This document shows positions 46,450 through 57,975 of a stretch of 64,000 bases of DNA, one piece after another. Numbering within the stretch: the stretch's first letter is position 1; each line of letters opens with the position of its first letter. A model generated the notes under the pieces. That model ran no database searches and had not been told where the DNA came from. It was given only the letters and a program-made list of their open reading frames with translations. The DNA is from Calamus simplicifolius (lineage: Eukaryota; Streptophyta; Magnoliopsida; Arecales; Arecaceae), in contig UESW01001504.1 in the NCBI GenBank assembly GCA_900491605.1, forward strand, positions 737,951 through 801,950, given 5' to 3'. Both the position numbers and the translations under genes were made by a program.

Positions 46450-46980
46450 ACCTATACCAAGGGGCCAAGGAGCAGGGGGGCTAACGGAGGGGAGGAGGGA
46501 CCAGGGCGGCCGAGGCCAGGGGGGAGGGGAGCCGGGGGCTGAGGAGGGCTAGGGCGATGCACCCGGCGAGGGGAGCCGAGGGCCAAGGGGGTTTGGGGTG
46601 AGGCGCTCGATCGACAAGGGGAGTAGTAGGGGGGAGCCAAGAGAGAAGGAGGCGGCCGGGGCTGGAGAGGGGAGACTGACGGGCCGGGGCTGGGGAGGGG
46701 GGGAAGAGGGCTGCATGATCTAGATTGGGTGCGTGGCCTTAGGCAGGCCGGCGCATGCGTGTCGCAAATGCTTTCCCACCAGCGACGCGCGCAGGCGCGT
46801 CGTTGGCACGGTCGCTGCCGCCCACGCGGCCAAGTACGTCGCTGGCACGGGCAGGCGGCCTGGCAGCCGGTGTGTGGCTGGCGCGCACTGGTGACCCGTG
46901 TGGTCAGGCGCGCAGCAACGCAGCCACATGCAACGCTGGCTGTGCAACGATGCACAACCGCATTGCTGGTGTGAGCATAC
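46450..46980. other. GC-rich patch of unknown origin after the copy-2 breakpoint
   Basis: A G-run-rich stretch (46490-46720) and a CG-rich stretch (46740-46960) give overlapping frames on both strands with Arg/Pro/Ala-rich products and no known motif. It replaces the kinase-coding part of copy 2. A short direct repeat, GGAAAACCTAT, occurs at both sides of the joint (about 46410 and 46446). Confidence 0.5.
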
Positions 46981-48925
46981 TAAAAATTTATTTTTCATTC
47001 TTATTGTTAGATTACCTAATATATCAATATTCATCAAATATATTCAAATTACATGACACCAATTAATAACTCACTATTAAACCAAATGTAAAAGGATCAC
47101 TAAATCAACATCACAAACACATGCACATCTAGATCTTTTATAAGAAACACCAATTTATAGCCCATGGTTAGACCAAATGTAGAAAGATCATCAAACCAGT
47201 ATCCACAAAATATATGTTCATTTGAATCCTTTATAAATCCTAAAAAGTCACAAAAAAATTATAGTGCTTAATCCTTGCATAGAATTTAATATTCAATTGT
47301 AAACAAGATACTAAAATTTTCTATCACAATTCCAATAAAAGCATCATGTGTCCAACAATGAACAAGCATTATAAGTCATTTATTAGCAAGTTCAATATGC
47401 AAAATAGAAGTGCAATATATAACTAACTAAAAAATCAGTAATCAACATGCAAAAATAAGATAAATTAATAAACAAATAAAAAAATATTTTTCTTACAAAA
47501 CTTGAGGGCCATGCAACTGTTGATCTAATGGCATCACCTATTGTCCTTTGAGATCCAACTATCCTTATCACTACATTAATTGAAATCCCTCATAATGCAT
47601 TCCCAAGAACATTAGCCTTTACAATCTTAGATGGATTCATACTGGTTTGTAACTCATTATCAAAAGTTTTTAAATGTTACCGTGCTGATTTGTAACACAC
47701 GATATATATGTTATCATACTGGTTTGCATTCATCTAACATGTGAAAATGGCTTGGTTAAACGCATGTCTGGGGTTACCTGGATTGGCAGATCATGGGTTT
47801 AGTTTTGGATACCAAACATCGATCATTCCAGTTGGTTTAGAATCGGACGCTAGACATCATAAAATATAATGAATGTTCTATATTTAATTAATATGGATAT
47901 ACAAAAAGAAGAGTAAAATTAGAGTAGTCATACCTATCAAGCAGAGAACCAAGAGGACCAAATGAAGCAGTTTCAGATGCTTAATCTTCCTCGGGGCTAT
48001 TAAACAACATGAATTGCTAGACACAGTTAACTGAACTGGTAATGATGCAGAGCTTTTTTTTGGTGAATTTACAAAATTGCTAACAGTGTAAATATAAAGA
48101 GATAATGGTAATCCATTTTTCTTAATTTGCATTTTTGAGCCTTCGCTGTGATCTTCTTAAGAGCCAATGAACGCACACACAGACATGTCTCCTTAAGCAT
48201 AAGACAATCCCCTGAACAAGAAAATACGCAAGTTGCTCTTTGGATCTTACCAAGTACCAAACTGCAATAAAAAATTGCTATATAAAATATCCAAATTTCA
48301 ATCGCTAGCCAAAAGATTAGTAGTTCTTAGATGCTATGTGAGATAGGTAAAGAAAAATTAGTTAATAGTGGACAGATCATTCCGTAATTCATATAAAAAA
48401 ATTCATATAGAAAGATTCAAAATGGGATTATTGGATAGTAAAGTCGACGGCAAATTGGGCGAACGCAATCCCACTACTGCTTGCTGCTGCCTGAATATTT
48501 TGAAAGGATTATTAGTTGGTGCCCTGGAAGGGAGGGAGAGTTGCTGAGCAGCCGGCGTTTCCGTTGCCTTCTATAATTTTATTTCCTCGCTCACTCCATG
48601 ACGTAGACCCATCCACACGTATCCTCTCTCTCTCTCTCTCTCTCTCTCGTCAAAAACTTTCATTAAATGCATGGGGAACAGTCTAATCTTAAACCCTTCG
48701 CTGTCCCGATATGTTCCGCCACCTTTGTGACGCATACGATGCAGCATGATAACAATTGTCCACTTTTTTTTTTTTTTAAAAAAAAGAAAATCAAGCTACG
48801 TGATGTCAAGAAGGTACAATATTGCAGATTTCAACTCTATTTTGCTGTTGAATCCAATTTTTTGAGAATACGGTGCTGTTCAAACCAAATATTTTCGAGA
48901 ATGCGTTTGGAATGCTGAGGTGATT
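46981..48925. other. AT-rich spacer, no gene assigned
   Basis: Minus-strand frames at 47884-48132 and 48069-48260 have splice-like borders (for example GTATGAC after 47935 on the minus strand) and could be exon remnants. I recognise no family in APRKIKHLKLLHLVLLVL or its surroundings. A CT microsatellite is at 48626-48650 and a T/A run near 48766-48790. Confidence 0.45.
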
Positions 48926-48929
48926 TTAA

Positions 48930-49420
48930 TATTTTTTTTGGTACAAACGGATGATTATATCATTCTAAGGTGAGTCAGACTCGATATATCAGAATACAAA
49001 ATTTGAGTAAGAACCAGAGGGCACCGGTCACTCGGCGTCCAGCTTCATGGTCCGGAGTGATGGGCTACCCGAAGAGCTACCTAATCAGCCGCTGAGTTAG
49101 CTTTCCAGAAAATGTGCCGAATCTGGACGCTATAAGCCTGATGAAGCATAGCCCGAATGTCGCGGATCAAGAGAATGTAGGCAGGGAGCCAGCAAATAAC
49201 AGTAATAGAATCTCCCTCAATAATGAGCCTTCGAATGCCCAGACTACGGATGGCATAAGATATACCAGCCCACGCTGCATACAACTCAACTAATGCCACC
49301 GAGAGGTTAAGAAGGCCGAATCTACTAGCTGCTAGCATCGATCCATCCAATTCACAGATCACAAAAGCTGAACCAATAAGTCTGCCTCTAACACTCCCAT
49401 CAATTAATAGTGTTTTTTTT
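48930..49420 (-). pseudogene. LINE (non-LTR retrotransposon) 3' fragment with RNase H domain
   Basis: Minus-strand frame 49362-49084 shows the plant LINE-type RNase H pattern: ELYAAWAGISYAIRSLG, then IEGDSITVICWL, then RHIFWKANSAAD. The first acidic residue lies just upstream in DGS (about 49398-49406). All four acidic positions (D, E, D, D) are thus visible. A stop follows right after NSAAD where the family usually goes on. On the minus strand the sequence ends near 48930 in a short A-run after GTTTGTACC, like the tails of 5'-truncated plant LINEs. No reverse transcriptase is present upstream. Confidence 0.75.
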
Positions 49421-51520
49421 GAATGATTGTTAAGATTTGAAGGTATACTATTTAGAAAATGGATAAATTTATTCTCGCTATGCCTATGTGATAAACTAAT
49501 TAATGAGAAAAAGATAAATTTAATTTAAATATGAGTTTAATATAAATATTATTTTATACTATATGACATCACTAATCAGAGTATAGATTCGATAATAGAT
49601 ATAATATATAATTATAATAAAATATTATTATGTAATATGTATATGTATAAAAGAACGAGAGGGCTGAATGTGACGTGGGAGAGGAGGCAGAATCGTCTAT
49701 ACTGCTCTTTAGATTATAATGATCAGAAATGGCTTTCCCAATCACCAGGACCTGGGTTTGGCCATGGGGCCAGGCAACTCTATATAAGACCTGGTTTCAG
49801 ATCATGTCAGGGGTCATACGAGTCTCACTTAGCAACAACTTATGCCGCATAAAGTAGGAATAAAGCTGCCAGGAACCCAAAACAAACGGGCCTTCTTTTA
49901 ACGCATTCTAGTATCGATCTAATGTAGAGCATAGGATGTTCAAGCTTCCGAACACCCTTTTGATAGAAATTTAAGGTTTGATATATATGTTTGTTGGAAG
50001 GTGCAGGCAGCATTGAGTATGGAAAGCATGGATTCGAGGCTATGGTTTTGTTTTTTATTTTGTAATTTTTAAATTTTATGACGTAGATGATAAATTAACT
50101 TGCACTTCCTATTGCATCAAAAAAATATAGAAATTAATATTTTTGAGACGTTTTGAATGCATTAGGTAGAAAAAAGATCGTTAAGCAAAAGCCTTTAACA
50201 TTAGTATGTGGCGGAACATTTCGCATTATAGGATACCATGTATTAGTTTGATAGCATTTCGCATGCCAATCATCACCATATATGCTGCAAGTATTATTAA
50301 AATCACAATGACCATTATTATCGTAAAAATAATAGTGAGGCGTTACATGGTACAATTGATGCGTTGTATAAAACGGATCAAAACAAAATATTAGAAATGA
50401 TAAAGAAATGTGCTGAATTAGATTGATCATATTCACTAAAGGCTTGATCAAAATCCCAATTCTATTCTAAGATACATAACTATATATGATAATTAGATTT
50501 TTTTATTCATGCTGTGGAGAGTGAGATCATGAGCCTAGAAAAGACCTCTTTTTATCATACAAAAAGTAGTTTTATCCAAGCAATAACAACCATTCTTTGA
50601 TGGTTTTTTTGTTTTGGTAACTCTCTCTTTAATGGTTATTACCAGTTCCTTGTATAAATAGCTTCCTCTTCTCTCAATAATTTCTTTCTAAAATAATCAA
50701 TTGAGTGATTATCTATCCAAATATATTCTTTTTTTGTCAAATGTCAAGCAGCCTGCTACAATCTCTTCATATATTATGTATAAAATCCAACCAAATCTTA
50801 GTCAATATGTACCATGAAGTATAGTTGATCAATTACATTAATATTTTGAGCAAACACTTGATCCTAAAGCTCAATGAAAATGAATGAAAATGATATTATT
50901 CCAAATCCATATATAAACCAACGCATGGTCAATCTGTGGTTTAGAAAATTGACTGTAGTAGTAGGTTACTGTTAAAGAACAATCAAATATCTTTGTACCT
51001 ATTGGCAACCATGATATTGATCAATTAAAAAATATAATATCTTTAGTGTACAAATACATGCATAATAATTACCAAAGCTCAAAAGTGCAAGGCAATAGGT
51101 TGATTGATTGGATAAATATACGGATATGCAATTACTTTCTCACCTGAAATGATGCAACAAAAAGAAATAGATATTAGTGGTATGGCTAATGTAGCATTTG
51201 CCACTATATTTATCTTTTTAATATTATTTAAGGTTCAATGCTCTTAACTATTAAGAAGTATTATGAAATAAACAACTTCTTCCTACAAATGCTATAAACG
51301 CTACTATTGTATTCATATTTCACAATATTGTTTTAGTGGTATTTTAAAAAATGCTATAAAAATTATACTTGCCTCGATTTATGGTAAATTACTCAATTTT
51401 TAAAATAGTCAAAATTAATATTTTAAACTATATTTATAATAAATTACAAAAAAATCATAAAAACTACAACACCAATTTAATGATATTTTTAAAAAAATCA
51501 AAAGACAATAATTTACCCAA
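49421..51520. other. AT-rich spacer, no gene seen
   Basis: AT-rich sequence with short frames only (49637-49852, 50134-50451), none with recognisable motifs. It borders the Tat-type element at 51521; the last bases CCCAA (51516-51520) would be one arm of its target duplication. Confidence 0.55.
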
Positions 51521-52386
51521 TGATGACGCCAAGTCACCTTTTTCAAGCGTCGGGAAGACGGACGTCCTTCTCACGGACTCCTGCAAGAAAAGTCCCCGGA
51601 GACCGGATGCTCCGGTGGGGACCCTCCGATGCTCAAGTTAGTTACTTGGGATCAGACAAGAACTGCTCAGCAGAAGAGAGCTGAGACAGTTAGGGTTTTG
51701 CTAGGAGGAAGAAAGCTAGAAAACCAGAGTTCAAGGATCCTTACAGCGGGCGCGTGCTTTTATACCTGTTCGGATGTTCCCTTTCTATTCCCATCATCAC
51801 TGATTCTTAGGAGCCCAGTCCAATAACGGACAAAATACGGGGCCGACGATGACAAGTTGTACTGTTATCGTACACACCTGATGCATCATGAGTTACCTGT
51901 CAGTACGACCTCACAGATGTCTCGCGTCTGAGGTAACGTCTGGTTTGCGTCACCGCTGCAACGGGCAGGTGGTGATCCGCATACCGTAACGGGGTATGGC
52001 CATGCACAGTGACTAAGATACACGGATCATACGCCGTTATGAGGCATGGCCACTCTCTGCCACGGATGTGCGGTGGATTATGTGAGCACGCCAGGTGGCC
52101 CAGAATAACCTGACCATGCGCCAGGGATTGAGATGCCATTCGTGCGCCCTGAGACTGAGTAGGGGCCCCGGGGGTTAATGCACTGTCCATGTGCCCCGAG
52201 GCCGAGAGGTAGGTCTCGGGGGTTGAGATACTATTCATGTGCCCCGAGACCGAGAGGTAGGTCTCGGGGTTGAGATACTGTTCATGTGCCCTGAGACCGA
52301 GAGGTAGGTCTCGGGGGTTGATGTAGCCCTCGTCAGCTGCCGCTATCTTTGCCGTTTATTCTAACGGCGTAGGATCAGCCATATCA
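51521..52386 (-). repeat. 3' LTR of the Tat-type element (866 bp)
   Basis: On the minus strand it runs TGATATGGCTGATCC to GGCGTCATCA. The right limit is set by the purine tract next to it (52387-52404). It holds three tandem units at about 52150-52325 with GAGACCGAGAGGTAGGTCTC, a perfect inverted repeat of GAGACC/GGTCTC. Confidence 0.85.
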
Positions 52387-52404
52387 GATGCCCCCTCACC
52401 CCTG
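52387..52404 (-). promoter_or_regulatory. Polypurine tract of the Tat-type element
   Basis: The minus strand reads AGGGGTGAGGGGGCATC directly before the LTR start TGATATGG. Confidence 0.65.
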
Positions 52405-52956
52405 AGACGGAGTGGGCCCATCCCAGTAAAGTGAAAGGGGTGTCACCTTCCAAATGGCTGATCCCCACTCCTTGCGAACCGCCTCCAGACGCGTGTCTAT
52501 AGGCGCTGCAGTAACTTTATGCGGGCAGTACAGGGATGTGATGGGGCGGCCAACGCTGTCCACTCGATTTGCGGCAATCGTCCTCGAAGCTGGGTTTATC
52601 CGTCGAAGTCCGTGAAGAAAGGTGTGCCATCATTACCCATCATAACGGCGACGTCATCGGTGTCCTACCATTGGCTGGAGATGAATCGTATCCCGCGCTC
52701 AGCGATTACCTAGGCAATCCGGCTCGCGGTGGGAGCCCGTGTGGCAGTCGAGGCACGGCGGGACAATTTAAAACTGAATAAAATCTGCATAGAGGGTCGA
52801 AATCGGTCATTCTACTCCTGGGATCGTCGTCTCCTTCCCCAGCTTTCTGATTTTCGCTTCCTGGTCCCCCCTGCAACTCGAGAGCTCGTGTTCGTCACCT
52901 TCCTTCCCAGGTTAGCTCTTCGTTCCTCCTCGGTTTCTTCAATCTTTCACCCTGCA
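52405..52956 (+). promoter_or_regulatory. Presumed promoter and leader of the antisense gene
   Basis: No coding sequence is recognised. An AT-rich patch with TTTAAAACTGAATAAAA near 52768-52784 lies 170-190 bp before the ATG at 52957 and could hold a TATA-like site. A pyrimidine-rich leader follows (52830-52950). The assignment is inferred from position. Confidence 0.35.
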
Positions 52957-55285
52957 ATGAGTTCCCTGTCTTGGTCTGCGGAGGACGATTCGGAGAATCG
53001 TTCTTCGCCCGAGAGGCCTCAAGCCTCTCCTTCTCCCCCTTCTTCTCCCCTTGAGTGGTCCTCCGATTCGGAGGATCACGTCCCTCTAGCCCAGCGGCGG
53101 GTCACCGGGGAGGCTCTCACAGGGCGGCGTCCAGCGGCGGCTGGCTGGAATCCGAGAGGTCGCTAGGCGAGGGCCGGCACCTCCTGGAGTGCGGGGCAGA
53201 ATCCCCGGAAGGGGCTGCTTCCACGGTAACGGGCAACGATTTGGCGAACATCCGGGCCCGTTACCAAATTCCTCGGGATATTGAGCTCTATCTCCCGACC
53301 CCTGATGACAGAGTGATTTCATCCCGACCGGGCTGGGTGGCCATCTATGAGATTTCCCTGAGAGTGGGCCTCCGCTTGCCTTTCCATCCTTTCTTCGTTA
53401 ACCTCCTTGACTATTATTCCTTAACTCCTTCCCAGTTGGTCCCAAATTCCTTGCGTCATTTGTGCTTTTGTTATCCTTTGCCATCATCTCCACATCACCC
53501 CGCGAGTCTCTCTCTTCCGTTCCTTTTATATTCTCCGATCTCAGAAAGGCTGGTGGCTGTTCCAGCCCAGGCCCAACCGCGTCCTTAAACTCCTTCTCCC
53601 TTCTTTCGTTAAAGGCTGGAAATCCCGGTTTTTCTTCGCCAACATTGGCCAAGTGAAGTCCCAGTGGGGAGACCCTGACCCCCGAGGTAATGCAAACTCC
53701 ACTGTCCACCCTGGAGATAGAGAGGCGCTAGGGTAGTTGTTGTCCACCAAAATTCCTCGGTATAGCCTGCTTTTGACGGAGGAAAACCTTCAGTCGGTGG
53801 GACTTATCTCCCAGTTTGGTAAGTCTCCCTGCACTTAACCAAAGTCTTGCCCTTGCTCTCGCTCATCAATTTTTTTTTGCTGACCCCGGCCGATACTGCG
53901 CAGCTATGAAAATCTCAGCGCACCGACTCATGAAGGCCGCCGCCAAAAGGAAAGCCCGAAAGGAACCGAGCGAGGGACGGCGAGCACCAGATTCAAACAC
54001 TGACAGTGCGGGCACCCGAGCCATCCGCACCGCAGGAGCCTCCAGTCGCCCCAGAGATAGACTTGACGGCCGACACCCCACCCGAAAGGACCGTGAGCGG
54101 TGGAGCGGCCCCTGAGGCGCCGGCCGCGGGGGGGCCGACCATAGAGGCGGAGCCGCCATGGAGGCGGAGCCGGCCGTAGAAGAGCCAGCCACAGAGGATC
54201 CGACGGCAGCGGGGGGGGCTCCTGCCCCCGACGAACCAGCTCCCAGCGAAGCTGCAAGGGACTGGGGCGAGGGACCATCGCAGACGGCAGGCCTGCCCCC
54301 GGAGAGGACGCCAATGAGCAGCTCTCCATGCGGTGGATCCGAGACCGCCGAAACTGCCGGAAGGAGTGGGGCTAGGCGTGGACTGTCTCGGAACTCTGTC
54401 CTAGATGATGGGCGCCGGGTGGAGCAGCTCATATCATCGATCCTCGTATCGAGGTTCAGGAGGAGCTCAGCCATCTAAAGGCGGCTACCTTCTTTCGTGA
54501 GTCATACGCAGCCCTAGTCAAGGTAGTTAGACTATCCGCTTTCTGATATTGAATTTCTTTCTGCTCTTCCTTTTCTTTTTGACATGGGGCTCGCACGCAG
54601 GTTGCCAACTCCTTGGCTATCACCAGGAAATTATCCATGGTGAGAAAACCATTGTGCGGGAGGCCCAAAAAGAGGCAGAGGACGCTCGCGCTCGAGCAAA
54701 AACTACAGAGAAGGCCTTAGAATCAGCCAAGACTACCCGGGCTGATGAAATAAAGGCGGCCGAGAGCCGGGCAGAGATAGAGTCCAACCGCCTGCGGCGG
54801 CCCTCAACCAGCTCATGGAAGCTGATAATGCCATCGCAGCTAGAGACCTGCACATCTCCGAGTTGGTCGCAACCATCCAAGCGGCCGATAGTCAGGTGAG
54901 TGAGGCCAGAGAATTGGCAAGGATGGCGGAGGAGAAAATGATGGAGGCCGAAGAAAGGGCGAAAGGAGCGAGGAGGAAAGGAATCTAGCTCTGGAGGCCG
55001 AGAGGATAGCAGTGGCAACCTGGCTGCTGAGAGGAGGGCACTGGCGGCTGAGGTGGAGGCAGCTGTCAAATCAGGACCGCCAGAGTTATTAAAGAATTTT
55101 GAGCATCTGAGCATTTCATGGAGGAGCTGACCGAAGCTTCGACGGGGGCATATCTTCAAGGGTTCCAGCGCGGGAAGGAGAAAGTGGCCAGAGACTTAAA
55201 CTTTCCCCAGGCCCTTGAAGTAGAGCAGGACCGCCTCTCTGAGATGGGCTCGTCTGATGATGAGGACGCACCTGCCGACTCATGA
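52957..55285 (+). pseudogene. Antisense gene of the Tat-type element (putative gypsy-type transposon family, PF04195-like), spliced, frame-broken
   Basis: It is opposite in strand to gag-pol. ATG 52957 opens MSSLSWSAEDDSENRS and a Ser/Pro-rich tail. After a frame slip near 53160 comes the family core: YQIPRDIELYLPTPDDRV, PGWVAIYEISLRVGLRLPFH, PFFVNLLDYYSLTPSQLVPN. After another slip near 53455-53500 come a tryptophan-rich part (LFRSFYILRSQKGWWLFQPR) and FVKGWKSRFFFANIGQVKSQW. An intron from about 53818 (GGTAAGTCTCC) to 53903 (TGCGCAG) leads to a Pro/Ala/Glu-rich linker. A second, about 54520-54600 (GGTAGTTAG to CACGCAG), leads to a heptad-rich coiled coil (54650-55080) and an acidic end (SSDDEDAPADS) with TGA at 55283-55285. 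Function unknown. Confidence 0.8.
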
Positions 55286-55630
55286 GCCCCATACTGTATT
55301 TTGTTTTTGTGAACCCGATGTGGTCGGCATTTTTTACACAGTTCAAATTAATGAAACACTCTTTTCAATGGAATTCATCTTCGCTTGGTTGCCACTGTCA
55401 CTTCAAACTCTTTGGCAGCGACGTGGGACCCTCAGGGGCTTCGTCGGTGCCGAGCAATCCGTAGCTTACCCTTAGATAATTCGACTTAGCTTCGTAGGAC
55501 CGGATCTTGGGGTTAGAAGGCACGAAACCTGTGTTCCCAACAGAGCATAGGACTCGAAGGTCAAGATAAAACCGAGCCTTCCGAGCCGCCCGCACGTTGC
55601 TTTGCCAATGGTGCGCATCATTTTGTGCCT
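55286..55630 (+). other. 3' flank of the antisense gene
   Basis: A TA-rich stretch after the stop (55290-55375, with ATTAATGAAACAC) may serve as its polyadenylation region. The rest links to the 47-bp array. No gene seen. Confidence 0.4.
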
Positions 55631-55634
55631 GGCT

Positions 55635-57958
55635 AGACCAGGGCCTTTGTGCCGACCAGGGTCGGCTTTATGCCTACTGGTCCAGGGCTTTAAGTGCTGT
55701 CAGGTGTCGGCTTTGGGTGCCGTCGGGTGTTGGGCTTTGGGTGCCGTGGGTGTCGGGCTTTAGGTGCCGTCGGGTGTCGGGCTTTATGCCTGGCTGGTGC
55801 AGGGCTTTAGATGCCGTCGGTGTCGGGCTTTATGCCTGGCTGCTGCAGGGCTTTAGATGCCGACGGGTGTCGGGCTTTATGCCTGGCTGGTGTAGGGCTT
55901 TAGGTACCGATGGGTGTCAGGCTTTATGCTTGGCTGGCCCAGGGCATTAGATGCCGACGGGTGTCGGGCTTTATGCCTGGCTGGCCCAGGGCTTTAGATG
56001 CCGACGGGTGTCGAGCTTTATGCCTGGCTGGTGCAAGCTTTAGATGCCGACGGGTGTCAGGCTTTATGCCTGGCTGGTGCAGGGCTTTGGTGCCGACGGG
56101 TGTCGGGCTTTATGCCTCGCTGGCCCAGGGCTTTAGATGCCGATGGGTGTCGGCTTTATGCCTGGCTGGCCCAGGGCTTTAGGTGCCGATGGGTGTTGGG
56201 CTTTATGCCTGGCTGGCCAGGGCTTTAGGTGCCGATGGGTGTCGGGCTTTATGCCTGGCTGGTGCAGGGCTTTAGGTGCCGATGGGTGTCGGGCTTTATG
56301 TCTGGCTGGCGCAAGGCTTTAGATGCCGACGGGTGCCAGGCTTTATGCCTAGCTGGTGCAGGGCTTTAGGTACCGACGGGTGGCGGGCTTTATGCCTGGC
56401 TGGCCCAGGGCTTTAGGTGCCGACGGGTGTCGGCTTTATGCCTGGCTAGTGCAGGGCTTTAGATGCCGACGGGTGTCGGGCTTTATGCCTGGCTGGCCCA
56501 GGGCTTTAGGTGTCGATGGGTGTCGGACTTTATGCCTAGCTAGTGCAGGGCTTTAAATGCCGATGGGTGTCGGGCTTTATGCCTGGCTGGCCCAGGGCTT
56601 TAGGTGCCGACGGGTGTCGGGCTTTATGCCTGGCTGGTGCAGGGCTTTAGATGCCGATGGGTGTCAGGCTTTATGCCTGGCTGGCCCAGGGCTTTAGGTG
56701 CCGACGGGTGTCGGGCTTTATGCCTGGCTAGCCCAGGGCTTTAGGTGCCGACGGGTGTCGGGCTTTATGCCTGGCTGGTGTAGGGCTTTTGATGCCGATG
56801 GGTGTTGGGCTTTATGCCTAGCTGGCCCAGGGCTTTAGATGCCGATGGGTGTCGGGCTTTATGCCTGGCTGGCCCAGGGCTTTAGATGCCGATAGGTGTC
56901 GGGCTTTATGCCTGGCTGGCCCAGGGCTTTAGGTGTCGATGGGTGTCGGGCTTTATGCCTGGCTGGTGCAGGGGTTTAGATGCCGATGGGTGTCGGGCTT
57001 TATGCCTGGCTGGCCAGGGCTTTAGGTGCCGATGGGTGTCGGGCTTTATGCTGGTTGGTACAGGGCTTTAGATGCCATGGGTGTTGGGCTTTATGCCTGG
57101 CTGGCCCAGGGCTTAGGTACCGACGGGTGTCGGGCTTTATGCCTGGCTGGTGCAGGGCTTTAGATGCCGACGGGTGTCGAGCTTTATGCCTGGTTGGCCC
57201 AGAGCTTTAGGTGCCGACGGGTGTCGGGCTTTATGCCTGGCTGGTGCAGGGCTTTTGATGCCGATGGGTGTCGGGCTTTCTGCCTGGCTGGCCCAGGGCT
57301 TTAGATGCCGATGGGTGTCGGCTTTATGCCTGTCTGGTGCAGGGCTTTAGGTACCGATGGGTGTCGGGCTTTATGCTTGGCTGGCCCAGGGCATTAGATG
57401 CCGACGGGTGTCGGGCTTTATGCCAGGCTGGCCCAGGGCTTTAGATGCCGATGGGTGTCGGGCTTTATGCCTGGCTGGTGCAGAGCTTTAGATGCCGACG
57501 GGTGTCGGGCTTTATGCCTGGCTGTGCAGGGCTTTGGTGCCAACGGGTGTCGGGCTTTATGCCTGGCTGGCCTAGGGCTTTAGATGCCGATGGGTGTCAG
57601 CTTTATGCCTGGCTGGCCCAGTGCTTTAGGTGCCGACGGGTGTGGGCTTTATGCCTGGCTGGCCTAGGGCTTTAGGTGCCGACGGGTGTCAGGCTTTATG
57701 CCTGGCTGGCGCAGGGCTTTAGGTGCAGATGGGTGTCGGGCTTTATGCTTGGCTGGCCCATGGCTTTAGGTGCCGATGGGTGTCGGGCTTAATGCCTGGC
57801 TGGACTAAGGCTTTAGATGCCGATGGGTGTCGGGCTTTATGCCTGGCTGGCCCAGGGCTTTAGATGCCAGCGGGTGTCGGGCTTTATGCCTGGCTGGCCC
57901 AGGGCTTTAGATGCCGACGGGTGTCGGGCTTTATGCCTGGCTGGCCCAGGGCTTTAGG
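55635..57958. repeat. 47-bp tandem array of the Tat-type element, roughly 49 units
   Basis: The unit is built from GCCGACGGGTGTCGGGCTTT, ATGCCTGGCTGGCCCAGGGC and TTTAGAT (47 bp). Span divided by period gives about 49 copies. Main variants: GCCGAC or GCCGAT at the start, GGCCCAGGG or GGTGCAGGG in the middle, TTTAGAT or TTTAGGT at the end. CCGACGGGTGTCGG is a perfect inverted repeat with a 4-bp loop, and CCTGGCTGGCCCAGG is nearly one. Because 47 is not a multiple of three, all three plus frames run open for three units at a time, giving Cys/Trp/Leu-rich frames that are not genes. Tandem repeats in the 3' region are typical of Tat elements and can seed satellites. Confidence 0.95.
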
Positions 57959-57975
57959 TAAAAAGAACTCAGGAG

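Noticed and set aside
46452..47066. Frames on both strands in the GC-rich patch
   Set aside because: Low-complexity composition, no motif, overlapping on both strands.
47884..48260. Possible small gene on the minus strand
   Set aside because: Splice-like borders and short frames exist but no family was recognised and no full gene structure could be built.
53866..54474. Minus-strand 202-codon frame in the Tat element
   Set aside because: It mirrors the GC-rich linker of the antisense gene; no motif, while the plus strand shows splice sites and family motifs.
55597..57675. Cys/Trp-rich repeat proteins in the 47-bp array
   Set aside because: All three plus-strand frames give the same periodic peptides because 47 is not a multiple of three; breaks follow unit-length changes. 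No start or upstream gene.
55635..57958. CRISPR-like array
   Set aside because: Units are contiguous with no unique spacers, in a plant retrotransposon.
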